A stretch of DNA of 64,000 bases from Reticulascus tulasneorum (taxonomy: Eukaryota; Ascomycota; Sordariomycetes; Glomerellales; Reticulascaceae): positions 1,736,001 to 1,800,000 of the forward strand of contig LSAX01000007.1 in assembly GCA_001557505.1 (NCBI GenBank), written 5' to 3'. This document shows positions 44,058-55,197 of the stretch, piece by piece. The notes below the pieces were generated by a model. It was not told where the DNA came from. It saw nothing but the letters and a program-made list of their open reading frames with translations, and made no database searches. The position numbers and the translations under genes were made by a program. Numbering within the stretch: position 1 is the first letter of the stretch; the number at the start of each line of letters is the position of its first letter.

Positions 44058-47038
44058 GGTTGCAGATACGATCGGATGATGGCGGCTGAAATGTGCTATT
44101 AAAATTGTTAGCTACTACATGCTCAGATATATAGATATATAGATATATATATATATAAGCAAGCAGCCATTCAGTCGTTCGGATTCTCGGTCATGTCGAG
44201 AGCGAGTTCTTCTAGGATAATACATAACCAGCCATGATAATCTCCAAGCCAAGATATGAAGGGAAGGAGGCTGTCAAGTAGCATCCTCGGTGGATCAAAC
44301 TGAGGCAGACTGATTGCGATCTTGGGGTAGATTCACTTTAAGCCTGGCCTCTATAAGTTCTCAAACCTGCTTATCGGGGCTATCGCTTCTAAGGAGCGGC
44401 GACATCACCAACACAGAAGGTCCATCAAAAGAGTATCCACTCCGATAATCGAATTTCATGCAACCAGCTGACATGGACATAATCGCTTGAAGGCCTGCCA
44501 TTAACGGACGAGATGCTTAAACATTAATTGATGCAGCGTGGATGGAGAGCTGCCCCAGCATATCTATCTAAGAATATACTGGCTAAACATATCCATTTCT
44601 GGCTACCGATGCACCTGCTGTTGTCGCCTTTTGTTGGTAACTGGTTGATGAAGCTTTTCCCTAAGGTCTAGTATTGAAATGCCACTTTATTAGCAAGTGC
44701 GTTGATTAAGTTGCTGAGGAGTTGTTTCTACAATGCTCGCTTTGTATCGACAATTTCGCTTGCTTAATACAAGGGCTACTCTATCGTCGTTGCCGGGGTA
44801 AAGATAGTGAAATGGGAGTCGCGAGGCTCGTCCACTGCACCGCCTGTACCACTTACTCACACCTGAAGGCTGAATCCCACTAAGACACACACGCTCATCA
44901 AGACTTTTACGGCGATATCTCCACCCACGAACCGGTCAGTAGGTAACAGGTAGGGATTATCCCTAATCACGGCAAGTGACATCCGAATGTAGGATCGAGA
45001 ACCTTACAGGGCAAGCCCGGCAAAGGGACAAATAAGGTAACTAAATTATGGATGTTGCCGTAACCCGACATAGGGCGCGTCTATAAGAGACAAACTGCGA
45101 AAGGCTATTTCTATATGAGTAGCTCAGGCTTAGCTCGACTAAGCACCTGCTAGGCCTTATCAGAGACATCTAGAGGTGGCCCAAAAGCCCACAATGAAAT
45201 CTGACCTCCACCCTGTTTCAATGGCAGTAGCTAACGCTCTGCTATCTCCTGAGGCTCCTTCTTATCCCCTTCCCCAGGGTCTTGCCACCCAAGACATCTC
45301 GAAACAGGCGCGTTGCGGTGCTAAGAACGGAAGGTGTGCGATCTGGACTGTGAGGGCACAAACTACCAGGGAAAAGAGCTGGGCTAGTGTTAATCAGGGG
45401 CATATACAGGATGACTTTGGCGCAATATGTGTGACGGCAACGTTAATTCTTGTAAAGTAAAATGGTTGCAACGGTGGCAGTACCCCCGTCAATGCCAATC
45501 TGAGAATTACCGAGGATGTCTCTGCAAGTACCTTGGTGGCTACTTCTCTATGGCTGTTCTCGGTTGCTAGAAAACAAAGCCTTGTCTTTTCATTTGCCAG
45601 AGGCACGCCGTTTGAACCGGGGGGGATCACTGCTTGACGACGTCCGATTTAGGGAAACAGATTCAGATCAAACGCCCAGCATAAACCGGGGGATTTAACC
45701 GTCCAATCTTCAGCTTGCTTCTAGACTTCACACCAAGCTTACGCTCTTCGCATATATCGGATCCGTCTGATCATGCGGTCCTGCACTAGCTACGCTTCTG
45801 GATCTAATGTAGTTTTGCTCTATCATCTGGAACTTAAAGTCCGGCACCAAGTCGTCTCGACCCAGATGAAGCAATTGTCTGCTGGAAAGAGAGAAAGTAA
45901 CATATTGGTCGGTTATATGTCCAGGGCCCAACTAGTTTGCAAATAATCTGTAGTAATATCCTACTAAGTTCATATGAATATGAATATACCCAGGTATTTC
46001 TCACTTCCATACATGTCATTATTGTACCAACTAAAACCTCAGCGTTGAGTGTAAACTTTTGCTTATATGTCCATATAAGCTCCAACAATATATAATAATA
46101 TTTTGATCAGGAAAAGGCGCCATCCTCGACCAATTTTATAATTTTATCTCCCGAAATGAAGTCATTTGTAAACGTCTGCTAGACGCCATTACCGAGTCGG
46201 GCGTGCTTGGCCAATGACAACGCAAGCTCTAGGGATGTAACGTCTGAAGTTATGTCGGCCGCGGTTGATTTAAGAAATTGGTAGATATAGTCTGTAACCA
46301 CGAATCGAAATCAGATAGACACAGAAATGGATTATGGCGTAGTTGTGTTGTTCTCAGCGGATGACTAACAGTGTCCTTAGCCACTGCGAGGCAGTACAAT
46401 TCCCTAGTTCGTTGCCAATCCGGTGTCAGGAATGCCATCGAAGTGAAGACATTAGGGAAAGCTTTATCTGTCAGGTAACTGTTCCAGCTATCCTGATCCT
46501 TACCGGTCTAGTGAGATTCGGCGAGTTCAATTTTATCCTCGCTTACTACTTCTTTATGGATGTCAACTGTGAGTTCCCTCGAGTCTTCTGCTGATACCGC
46601 CGAATTGATAAGAAGTTCAAAATCATTATCCGTGTCCCGAACCCAGTCAAACTATTCAAGCAGCCGGAATTAAGATGTCTCACATAAGGCGGGCCATCAG
46701 CCTCGGATTCGATATACGCAGCATGGACTCTCTAAGAAGGCCGTTCGTATGATGTGGACTATACCAATTGACCAGCATTATTCCAATTAGCACCGTTTTC
46801 GGCGGCCACCCGTAGCTGAAGTTCGCCTCGGAGAATTAATAGCTCTCGGATTGAGAAGCCAGTTTGAGCTTCTACAACTGTAAATAATCTGTTACTTTCT
46901 CTAAGCACCAGGAATGGGGAGATGTTTGGGTTTCCATCCGTCCTCCTTTCGCCACAAGTAGTGCGCAGCCATAACGGCTGCCGCAAGTGTCGTCAGCTGG
47001 GGATGAAGATGGCGAAGCTGTGCCTCGGCGCTCTTACG
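44058..47038. other. Intergenic: subtilase promoter side and HET gene 3' flank, partly AT-rich
   Basis: No gene was recognised in 3 kb. An AT microsatellite lies at 44125-44157 and the stretch 45800-46200 looks AT-rich by eye. It could be decayed repeat DNA; this was not measured. Confidence 0.55.
44125..44157. repeat. AT/GATA microsatellite
   Basis: agatatat units run into (ta)n. It lies 70-100 bp upstream of the subtilase ATG, so it falls in the promoter or leader. Confidence 0.9.
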
Positions 47039-49057
47039 CTAGATCAGACCGATGCGCGTAAAACTTTTCGATCCTTGCACGGCTTCTCCATCCATGATTC
47101 CATGTATGTACGCCTCCCCAACAACTTGGTAAAGGTTACTTTGCTCCGACGGCCGAAGAATGACCGGGACATCGTGGCCAGCCACTATGGCAACGCGGTC
47201 TGACGGCCTGCTGACGTCCGGAACCCAGCCGCATCCTCCTTCCTTGGTGACACAGAAGCTTCTCTGCGTAGTTAAAACAGCGAAGATGTCGCCAAAGTCA
47301 AGCAGCTCGATTGACGGACTCTTGAAAGCAGATGAATTGACGCTCGGCGACCAGGAAAGTTTGCAATGTTTTGGCCGTGTCCCCAAATCCTGCACCTTCA
47401 TCTTAGAATTGGTCTTTTGGCTCTTTGCGGATCGCGATGTATTGGGAGGAAGAAGGTGACCTTCAGTTCCTGGCAGTGACCCTTTGAAATCTGCTAGGGC
47501 CTTCCCATACCTGGGTGCTATCTGTCCGTCCTTGGGAGTCCCGGCTTGCTGTATTTCATTCTCGACCCGCTCGAATTCATTTACCTGCCATCCGAATATC
47601 AAGTCGTTCAGCCCAGCCTCGAGATAGCTTTCATCATCCTCTGTCGCACGAGTGGCAGATCCTAGAGCGTTTGCAACAGACCGATCCGCAGCGAGCACCC
47701 GCCAAAGAGTTGACCAAGGAACTGGGTTTGCGGAACCAGGTGCACAAAAAAGGAGCAGTCGCAATGCCTTCTCCCCCAGATCGTCTTCAGAGGAGCCTGG
47801 CTGCCATACAACTACCAGCTCATCCACAATAGCAGCACTGACGACAAGAGATGGCGGGGATGTATCTGGTTGACAGACCCACGATTTCAAGTGATCACTC
47901 GAACTCCCGCTAGCAGCATATAGGGGCTGCGGATTGACACTAGCAAGCTCTGATATTGGATATGAGGGTAACAACGTCCAGTCTGGAACCCAAGTTGGAA
48001 GGTTTGAAATTCTTTGGGGAGCCAGATATGTGTAAGCAAGATTCCTCGAGGAATGGGACTGTGTAATGTAATGCACTGCAAACTCCGTATAAACATCCAC
48101 GATATCCTTGTGGTAGTCAGGCGGGAACGGTAGGGAGTCCACATCAACTGCGATACCCGCCAGCGCGAAGAGCCGATCGCGAGGATCCGAACACCCACGC
48201 TGCCTGGAATGGATACTCAAATCGAACAGCTCCAGCTGGCTAGATTGGGCGGGGATACGGTTGCGGTAGGACGGCTGCTGCAGCGCATGTAGGTCAGCAA
48301 GGTTATATGCGCCTTGCATGGCCTTCTTAGACGTGAGGCACAAGTCCCAAATGTCCCCTGGATTCAAGAGACGAGTAAACACGGCGAGAGTATGGTAGTC
48401 CATCTCCAGGGCGCCGCACATTATCGTGGCGGACTTCGAAACCATTACTTCCTGCACAACCCAAAGCCGATGGAACCATTCCCGTTCGAACAGCGCCGTC
48501 ACTCCAGCGCTCTCTTTTATCACCTCCTCGAGCCGATGGAACTTATCGTACCGTTCCCGGTTAGTGGCGCTCTCGTCATAAATCGGCTGCATTTCGGTGG
48601 TGTGCTCCCGGATCCAGAGGAACGCGTTGCTGATGATCTCATCGGCATCGCCCAGCCAAATAAGAACGCGAGTGGCAGTGCCGTAGATTTCGGTCATGAG
48701 GGGAATCTGATTCCCTTTCTCATCGAGATTCGCCTGGTCGATGCAGATGGCGTCAACCCAAACTAGCCGCTCTTTCCCTGTTCTCAACTTCATGAGAGCG
48801 GAATGGAGAGCCTGCGTGACTGGTGTAAGTTGTCCATCGACGAGGATGTGCTGAGAGAAGACGGGTGGTCCCCATGCGTACGAAAGGGCTTCGAAACCAA
48901 GTTTCTGTGCTTGTTCCAGTGTGGCAGTGACGAGCTCCGTGTGCAACTCTCCATTCTTGCTGAGGGGGAGTATCTTCAAAAGACGAATATGTGATTTCGA
49001 AGGAAGGGCTGTGTAGGTATATGGGGAACTAAAGCTAGAACGCTGTTTCACTTCCAT
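47039..49057 (-). CDS. HET-domain (heterokaryon incompatibility) protein
   Basis: A complete intronless 672-aa protein. The HET domain (PF06985) covers about residues 53-200 with its hallmark blocks: FEALSYAWGPP (55-65), LVWVDAICIDQANLDEKGNQ (98-117) and MTEIYGTATRVLIWLGDAD (121-139). The usual C-terminal part follows and ends with VGEAYIHGIMDGEAV, as in other full-length members. HET domains (TIR-like fold) trigger cell death when genetically different hyphae fuse, though most genomic copies have no known partner. No extra NACHT, ankyrin or WD40 module is present. It lies 475 bp downstream of rvt on the same strand. Nothing suggests a pseudogene. Confidence 0.93.
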   Translation of the reverse strand: MEVKQRSSFSSPYTYTALPSKSHIRLLKILPLSKNGELHTELVTATLEQAQKLGFEALSYAWGPPVFSQHILVDGQLTPVTQALHSALMKLRTGKERLVWVDAICIDQANLDEKGNQIPLMTEIYGTATRVLIWLGDADEIISNAFLWIREHTTEMQPIYDESATNRERYDKFHRLEEVIKESAGVTALFEREWFHRLWVVQEVMVSKSATIMCGALEMDYHTLAVFTRLLNPGDIWDLCLTSKKAMQGAYNLADLHALQQPSYRNRIPAQSSQLELFDLSIHSRQRGCSDPRDRLFALAGIAVDVDSLPFPPDYHKDIVDVYTEFAVHYITQSHSSRNLAYTYLAPQRISNLPTWVPDWTLLPSYPISELASVNPQPLYAASGSSSDHLKSWVCQPDTSPPSLVVSAAIVDELVVVWQPGSSEDDLGEKALRLLLFCAPGSANPVPWSTLWRVLAADRSVANALGSATRATEDDESYLEAGLNDLIFGWQVNEFERVENEIQQAGTPKDGQIAPRYGKALADFKGSLPGTEGHLLPPNTSRSAKSQKTNSKMKVQDLGTRPKHCKLSWSPSVNSSAFKSPSIELLDFGDIFAVLTTQRSFCVTKEGGCGWVPDVSRPSDRVAIVAGHDVPVILRPSEQSNLYQVVGEAYIHGIMDGEAVQGSKSFTRIGLI

Positions 49058-49531
49058 GTTCTATCATCAAACCCGTCGCTATCTGGGTAATGCGTATGAT
49101 GGTTTTAACCGCATACGCGACAAGGCTCGCAAGCGCCTCTCGGATATTTTCGCAAATATTTCAGTAAAAAAATTGCCCCATGATAATAACATGCTCTCTG
49201 GGTATCTCAATCTATAAGAAGTAGCTAGGCGTTGGGCCTCCAGGGCAGCAACTCAAAGAGCAGGGCAGAAGCTCGGGCCTACATGCGCTGTCAAGTGCCT
49301 CAGCCTCAGCCTCAATGTTCGCCGACGTCAGTCTGTTATTGGTCACGATTTTGAGAGGCTTGAGAGTCTGGGCTGCGTAAGATGCGGGCTGTATTCTACA
49401 CTGCTTATCCGAAATCTATAAACGACATAATTCGGGCGCGACTACTCCCTCTTCTATCTCTTACACATGCATGAGTGGTGGTATCATTCTGCGAACATAT
49501 TCCCGGAAAGCCAGGAACAGCTCCCTCGCCG
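49058..49531. other. Intergenic between rvt stop and HET start
   Basis: This 474-bp stretch presumably holds the HET promoter and rvt 3' UTR. No repeats or gene were recognised. Confidence 0.6.
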
Positions 49532-52144
49532 CTAACCCTGCCACCTGAAGCGGCTTTGCCGCAACATCTCCATGAGCCCCATCGGCAGCAGGCCCTTGTC
49601 CACAATCGCCAGGCTTCCAAACCTTGCGATCATGTCCTTCGCGTACAGGCCGCAGACCCACTCCTCATACTTTCCTCCAAGCCCGCGATTGCGGCCGAGC
49701 GTCCTTCCGAGGGCCACGTTCGCTTCGCCCTTCCACTCCAGCGACTTTTCCAGCGGCTCCGCGCGCAGCTTCTCGAAGGCGCGGCCCAGCCTCACGGATG
49801 TGCGCTCGCGGTACCGCACAAACTCCTCCAGCGAGAAGAAGGGCTCGTGTTGCAGATCGGCGTACTCTGGCTGGATGACGGGGCGGTGCCATGCGAGTAA
49901 GCCGTCGTCGTCGCCGGCCGAGTCCGGGGCCTCGAATCGGGCTTTGGCCGCCCTGTACTCGGCTTCCTCCGCCTCCAGGAAGTCGTCCATGATCTCGTCC
50001 GGGTTCTCTATGACGGACTCGCGGATCAGGTACAGGGGGATGAAGGGGTTCCGGAGACCCAGGCCACCAAGGGAGATCGGGAAGTAGAGGTATCCGTCGG
50101 GAACGTCCGAGACCCCAAAGTGCTTGCTGATCATCTGCTTGAGATGCTCACCCACGCCGCCTTCGGCAAAGAGCTTCCTCTGTATGCGCTGGAAGGTAGC
50201 CAGCATGCTGTCCACGTGTTCGCGAGAGTAACAGTTCGCAACCTTGCCGAAGTTTGTGTTGAAGAAGCGGGACCCGTAGATATTCCAGGCTTGGATCCAG
50301 TCGAAGATGCTCTTGCACCCGTCGAGCTGCAGGCGGAGCTCGTCGATATGCTTGTCGACCTTCTTCTGATCCAAGAGGAAGCGGCCGGTGACGGGGTCAA
50401 GCGTGAGAAAGCCCCACACAACATTGCCCTGGGGAAGACCCGCTGGGGTGCCTGGCGGCTCGCCGTTCCTCGTGATTCTGACGCTACCGGTCTTCTCCTC
50501 GTTGAAAGCCAGGCCCATCAGGTTTGTGAACTCGGTCATGGTTTTCCAACCCTCAACACAGGTCTCGACGCTTCCCCAAAGCCACATGTCGTCGTGCAGT
50601 CGATAGAGTCTCCCGCCGTCCGTCTTCTGGTTGACGGCGAAATCCAGGCAAAACAGCATCGACTCGGCGAAGAAGTCTGCGATCGGCGTGCTCAGAGGCG
50701 TCCCCCTCCGGCGGATATGGGCGGGCGCGTCTGGGGGGTCCTGCGTGAAGCGGAGCGGGCATTCCAGCACACGCCTGAAGAAGTCGATCCATTCGGTGGT
50801 CACGCCGAAGAACTTGAGCACAGCAAAGATGGAGCTGTGCGGTACGCTGGGGCCAAACCACTTGAAATCCGACCGTATCACCGTCATATCCTTCCCAAGC
50901 TTCGTCTGCATGATGATCTGAGTCTGCAGAAGATGCAGCAGGCTCTGTGCAACGGCAGTGTGCGACTTCCTCGTGTCCGTCGTCTCCATTTCAGCCTCCT
51001 TCGAGCCGTAACCAGCGCGCTCCTCATTCATGCTTTCCGGTAGTTGATCTAGCAACACTTCTCCTTGGAAGTGATCCGTGAGCTTCCACTCGAGAGTTTC
51101 TTGGTTCTCGAAGTCTTCGCTGCGCTTGAGGAAGAATCTGCGCCGTCTGATATCCTGCTTGCTCATGGGCTGAACAGCGGGTTTCCAGACCCCGGCCTCG
51201 CGGAAGAACTGTTCTAGGAGAGTCCTCATCGTGACGGCCCAATTCTTCCCAATGTGATGGAGGAAGATGGACTGCAGTAGGTCCTCGTCCGGGTAGAAGC
51301 GGTAGCGGCCGTTGAGCTGTCGACGCTGGTCGATGAAGGAGTCACCCTCCCAACACCACGTGCTGCGGGCTTGCATCCGCATGTTCAAGACGTCGGCGAT
51401 CTCGCGCAGCACAACCTTGTTGCCCAAGAAGTCGTTGAGGGTCGACCGCTTCTGGTCGGTAAGGATGTCTGTTTTCAGAAGTCCTCGGATACTGTTGGTC
51501 AAACTCTGCTCAGTGAAGTGCGACCGGACATCCCAGGCGGCCTGGAAGTCCTTCATCGATTCGAGCAGTTGCTTGAATGCCCTGTGGATATCCTTCGACG
51601 AATCGTTGAACAAGCTCTCGAGATAGGCTGTGATGGCTTCGGTGTCGGTTTCCTTCGCCTCGAATACGTACTCCTCCCAGGTGGCTCGCTGCTGGTGCAT
51701 TTCCTCCCTTCCTACCGGGACGAAACCAGACTCGGAATCGGTGTCGTCGGACTTGCCGGCCGAGATCCACTCGTTGACTAGCTTCCCGTACAATTCGGCG
51801 AACCGGTACTTTGCGGACTGCACCTCCAGTTCGTTCCGCATCGTGCTTTCATAATCTCCGAGGAAGGTATCCGAGATGGACGGGTCATAATCGGCCTGCT
51901 GCACGAACCGCTTGAAGTTGTTGAGCGAAAACATCGGACTCTGGTTCAGCGGAGTCATGGTGGGGAGCTTCTCGGCGCCTTCGACTAGGAGCTTCGCCCG
52001 CTTCTTGTGGTCGGTCTCGTAGGCGGCATCCTCAAGGAGCGATCGCTTTTTCGACTCATATGCCGCCTTTTGCTTATCTAGCTGCTCAAGCTTGATATTT
52101 GTGATGGAGTACAAGGTCTGAGAGAGGATCTCCGAAGACGCCAT
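49532..52144 (-). CDS. rvt: Reverse transcriptase-related cellular gene (rvt)
   Basis: A single intact 870-aa frame without introns; start context ATCATGGCG. The N-terminal part is helical/coiled-coil (about 15-60, then charged helices). RT motifs are present: motif A around RSDFKWFGPSVPHSSI (D426), motif B GTPLSTPIADFFAESM (481-496), motif C YRLHDDMWLWG with D518 and D519, motif D-like FNEEKTGSVRI (547-557), and a later FPISLGGLGLRNP. The three catalytic aspartates are therefore present. A long segment before motif A corresponds to the 2a insertion described for rvt. The layout matches the domesticated, single-copy rvt genes described in fungi and other eukaryotes by Gladyshev and Arkhipova. 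There is no integrase, RNase H, endonuclease, LTR or terminal repeat in the flanks, so it is not a retrotransposon ORF. The cellular role of rvt is unknown; studied proteins show nucleotide polymerisation in vitro. Confidence 0.93.
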   Translation of the reverse strand: MASSEILSQTLYSITNIKLEQLDKQKAAYESKKRSLLEDAAYETDHKKRAKLLVEGAEKLPTMTPLNQSPMFSLNNFKRFVQQADYDPSISDTFLGDYESTMRNELEVQSAKYRFAELYGKLVNEWISAGKSDDTDSESGFVPVGREEMHQQRATWEEYVFEAKETDTEAITAYLESLFNDSSKDIHRAFKQLLESMKDFQAAWDVRSHFTEQSLTNSIRGLLKTDILTDQKRSTLNDFLGNKVVLREIADVLNMRMQARSTWCWEGDSFIDQRRQLNGRYRFYPDEDLLQSIFLHHIGKNWAVTMRTLLEQFFREAGVWKPAVQPMSKQDIRRRRFFLKRSEDFENQETLEWKLTDHFQGEVLLDQLPESMNEERAGYGSKEAEMETTDTRKSHTAVAQSLLHLLQTQIIMQTKLGKDMTVIRSDFKWFGPSVPHSSIFAVLKFFGVTTEWIDFFRRVLECPLRFTQDPPDAPAHIRRRGTPLSTPIADFFAESMLFCLDFAVNQKTDGGRLYRLHDDMWLWGSVETCVEGWKTMTEFTNLMGLAFNEEKTGSVRITRNGEPPGTPAGLPQGNVVWGFLTLDPVTGRFLLDQKKVDKHIDELRLQLDGCKSIFDWIQAWNIYGSRFFNTNFGKVANCYSREHVDSMLATFQRIQRKLFAEGGVGEHLKQMISKHFGVSDVPDGYLYFPISLGGLGLRNPFIPLYLIRESVIENPDEIMDDFLEAEEAEYRAAKARFEAPDSAGDDDGLLAWHRPVIQPEYADLQHEPFFSLEEFVRYRERTSVRLGRAFEKLRAEPLEKSLEWKGEANVALGRTLGRNRGLGGKYEEWVCGLYAKDMIARFGSLAIVDKGLLPMGLMEMLRQSRFRWQG

Positions 52145-53420
52145 GATGAGGGATGGACTTTTCGAAGGGGACTTGGCGAAGGGTGCAATATTCTTTAGGA
52201 AACGACGGTGGCCGCGGGAACCACGTTTGAGTCGCTTTCCAATGTCTGTTTTATTGAAACGAGAGGATTTGCTAGACTCGATGGGCTGATTGACGAGTTT
52301 TTACAACAGACAACGTGGAAACCGAAGACATGTTATATAGACATACAGATCGTGAAATTTGGTGGCGCACTAGCGTGAGACGGTGTCCATCTGAGATTTT
52401 GGCCTCAAACCCTCCAACACAGCCGGTGAGTCAATTGGGACACGGCTGACGTCAAAATCCATAGAATGCCTTGAATTGCAGGTGGATTGGGCTGTTATTT
52501 ACAAATACTTCTTGTGGATGGCCGAAAACTCCGCTTCAAGTCAGCCAGACTTACAGATATAAGCAGGTCCGCACGGAATATTTGAGGAAGCGTTGAATAG
52601 AAGCTGCCTCCCAGACGATCAAGACACTCAATGTACCTAGACAATGATGACAATACATCCTAATGGAAAGCGCTCTGCAAGACCACAGTCAATAAAAGCT
52701 GCGAAGTTTGGCATTCGAGTTGGACGTCGATCAGGCAGCTGTAAATAAACCCACTTTGGTGCCTGGTTGACTCAACCCCGAATTGAGGCCAAAAAATGGC
52801 ATCATGGCCCGGCCGCCTCACTGATCCCCATGCATCGAGGCACACCGAATCTAAACAATATGTTACCTTTCTCCAGAGCAAGAAGTATTGAAACCCCCTT
52901 CATCTATCTTTTTGTGCTTCACGGCGGGTGAAGAGAAAGGCGAGCTTCTATGCAATGCCTGCCATAGTGTCGTCGAACTATGGTCTTAACTGTGAGGTTA
53001 GGCCGGAGAAGGGATCGAATGCTGAAAGGTATTGTCGTTTCCTCTCGCGCGAGGCCTTCGGCACAGGACATCCTATAACGCTACTTTGCTACGACCCCGC
53101 TCACTATGACTTTCGAATCTAAATATATATCGGGAGTTTATCAGAGAAACCTCTATCCAAACTGTTGGTAAAAAGCATCATCCATTGCCTTACAAATTCC
53201 CTCAGACGAGTGATCACAGTCCACGAATGAACCAACAGCTGGCCCGTCTTCTTGGCTCGAAACAACTTCGTCGTACCCCCTTTCCTTCGGCAAAGTCCCC
53301 TTGAGGATGACCCGTATCTCGATTCCCTAGAGGGCACTCCGGATTAAGCCATGCTCAGCCAAACAGCTGGAGTATGCCCAGTGCCTCCCCCCATCCCTCT
53401 CGCCGCCGAGGGGCCGTGAA
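52145..53420. other. Intergenic: rvt promoter side and Nudix gene 3' flank
   Basis: No gene was recognised in 1.28 kb. It presumably contains the rvt promoter (near 52145-52400). Confidence 0.6.
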
Positions 53421-54059
53421 TCATGCGGAAGCCATGCTCTTGATTCTTTCAAACCCTCGGAGTATATCCCCTTTTTGGTTCTCCGAAACCCAGTCCAACG
53501 CAACTTCCCCAGCCTGATCGCTCATAGTCTCCTCCTCCGTCGCCCACACGAAAGCTTGATGCTCCTCCGGATCCAGCGTGACCACCGGCGTGCCCTTCCC
53601 ACCGCCGGCCTCATCGCCAGTCCCGCTCCGAACCTCAGCCTCATCGCCGCCTTCAATCTCAACCAAAAACGTCAGCTTCCTCCACTTCCACCCCGCAATG
53701 CCGCCGGCGGGCAACTCATAGGTGTCATCCCACTCGTACGTCCCGATCACCTCCCGCACGTTCTTCGCCCGCAGCCCCGCCTCCTCCCACAGCTCGCGCA
53801 CCGCGCCCTCGATCACCATCTCGTGGTCGTCCGCCGTGCCGCCCGCGATCTCCCACTTGTTGGGGAGGAAGTCTTTGGCCGCGCGCTGGATGAGCAGGAC
53901 CTTCGGCGGCGCGTCGGGCGGGGTGTGGAAGACGCACGCGCCGACGAGGAGACGGTAGCCCGGGTTCTGGTCTTTGAAGGCCTGGACGGAAATTCTGTAA
54001 TCCTCCAAGGACGGCGAGATGGTGTACTTTAGTGGTATGGTGGGGAGTGGTGGAGGCAT
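53421..54059 (-). CDS. Nudix hydrolase
   Basis: An intronless 212-aa protein. The Nudix box fits G-x5-E-x7-REUxEExGU exactly: G74, E80, then RELWEEAGL (88-96); the metal-binding glutamates E89, E92 and E93 are all present. RLLVGACVFH and KVLLIQRAAKDFLPNKWEIAGG form the N-terminal sheet. It should hydrolyse a nucleoside diphosphate linked to another moiety; substrate (ADP-ribose, dinucleotide, oxidised nucleotide) cannot be read from sequence. There is no signal peptide, so it is probably cytosolic. A Gly/Asp/Glu-rich insert lies at about 133-157. Confidence 0.92.
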   Translation of the reverse strand: MPPPLPTIPLKYTISPSLEDYRISVQAFKDQNPGYRLLVGACVFHTPPDAPPKVLLIQRAAKDFLPNKWEIAGGTADDHEMVIEGAVRELWEEAGLRAKNVREVIGTYEWDDTYELPAGGIAGWKWRKLTFLVEIEGGDEAEVRSGTGDEAGGGKGTPVVTLDPEEHQAFVWATEEETMSDQAGEVALDWVSENQKGDILRGFERIKSMASA

Positions 54060-55197
54060 TCTTGCTTTGTTTCAGTTGAGCTATTTAGGCGCGGAATGGA
54101 CAAAGGAGACAATTACCCTCGCCCTGCGCAACGCCAGACAAGGAGATATACGGAGTGATGCCTGGCCGTTTTGAGGTGCCTGGAATGTGGCGGGGCCCTC
54201 CTGCTGCGGCCAAGCGGGTCTAACTGGGTCTAAAAAAAACACGGAGACGGACGATTTGACTCATTGGCCGGCCGGCCGACATTGGCTCGCCTCGGACCTA
54301 AAGGGGCAATTTGCTGGCTCCCCGCCTATGATGTGCATGGAGAACTGCATGCACAAGTCGACGGGAGATCCAGAGATAAGGCTGACCCCCCCGAGCGGAA
54401 GTCCCTCGAGACTTGCTACTACGTAGGACGAAGCTTGGGGGTGGGTGGGGGTCCTACTTAGACAGGTCATACTTCCGAGCAGAGACTGCTCTTCTCACCA
54501 CAGCATCACAAGGCGTCATCGGCATCGGGAGAGAGAAGGTTCAGGCACTACTCATTTCATCATTGACCAATCCCTACAAAGGCCACCCTGCTCCCACCGA
54601 GCCAGCTAGGTAGAGCAGACCGAAAGAAAAGAGTCTCGTTTGCGTTCCATTCCATCAATCCACCCTCGTCCAACAAACCTCTCTGGGCTCATCATACAGT
54701 CGCTTTATCTGCTTCCCGTGGGCATCCACCGAAGCATCACCCACAAGCAGCTCGTCCCACAAGATCAAGAGCAAGATGTCCGTACCAAGTATTGTACATT
54801 ATCTGTTAAGAAGAATTCGGCTCACGCCAGTACCATCCCCAGTTTCTTCACACACACGCCTAGCTGCCTTATAGAAAAAGACGGAAATACACGCGGTTGA
54901 TCCTCATCAGAAACACAAGACAAAAAAAAAAGTGCAAAAACATGGAGAGAGAAAAACACATATTTGGAGGAGAAAAGGATGTATGGAGGAGGGAAGGGAA
55001 TAGTGAGTATGTCATGGGGTACGTAGAGTCATCGAAAAACTCCCACAAAATGTGATGAGAGAAGCAAAGTTCAAACCGCAACTCCACCCGCCAAGAAACT
55101 GTTTAACAAACAACCCAATGCACGACGGCAGGTTTGGGTGTTACTGGTAAGCGGCCATTTATGACGAGAAGCGAGTCATCTTCCGAAGAACTCCAGA
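54060..55197. other. Intergenic: Nudix promoter side and tea1 3' flank
   Basis: No gene was recognised. Short A-rich runs near 54924-54934 and a GGCCGGCCGGCC palindromic stretch at about 54267-54278 are the only notable items. Confidence 0.6.

Noticed and set aside
49532..52144. Possibility that the RT gene is a LINE or LTR retrotransposon ORF
   Set aside because: No endonuclease, RNase H, integrase, terminal repeat, poly-A tail or target duplication is visible; motifs fit rvt.
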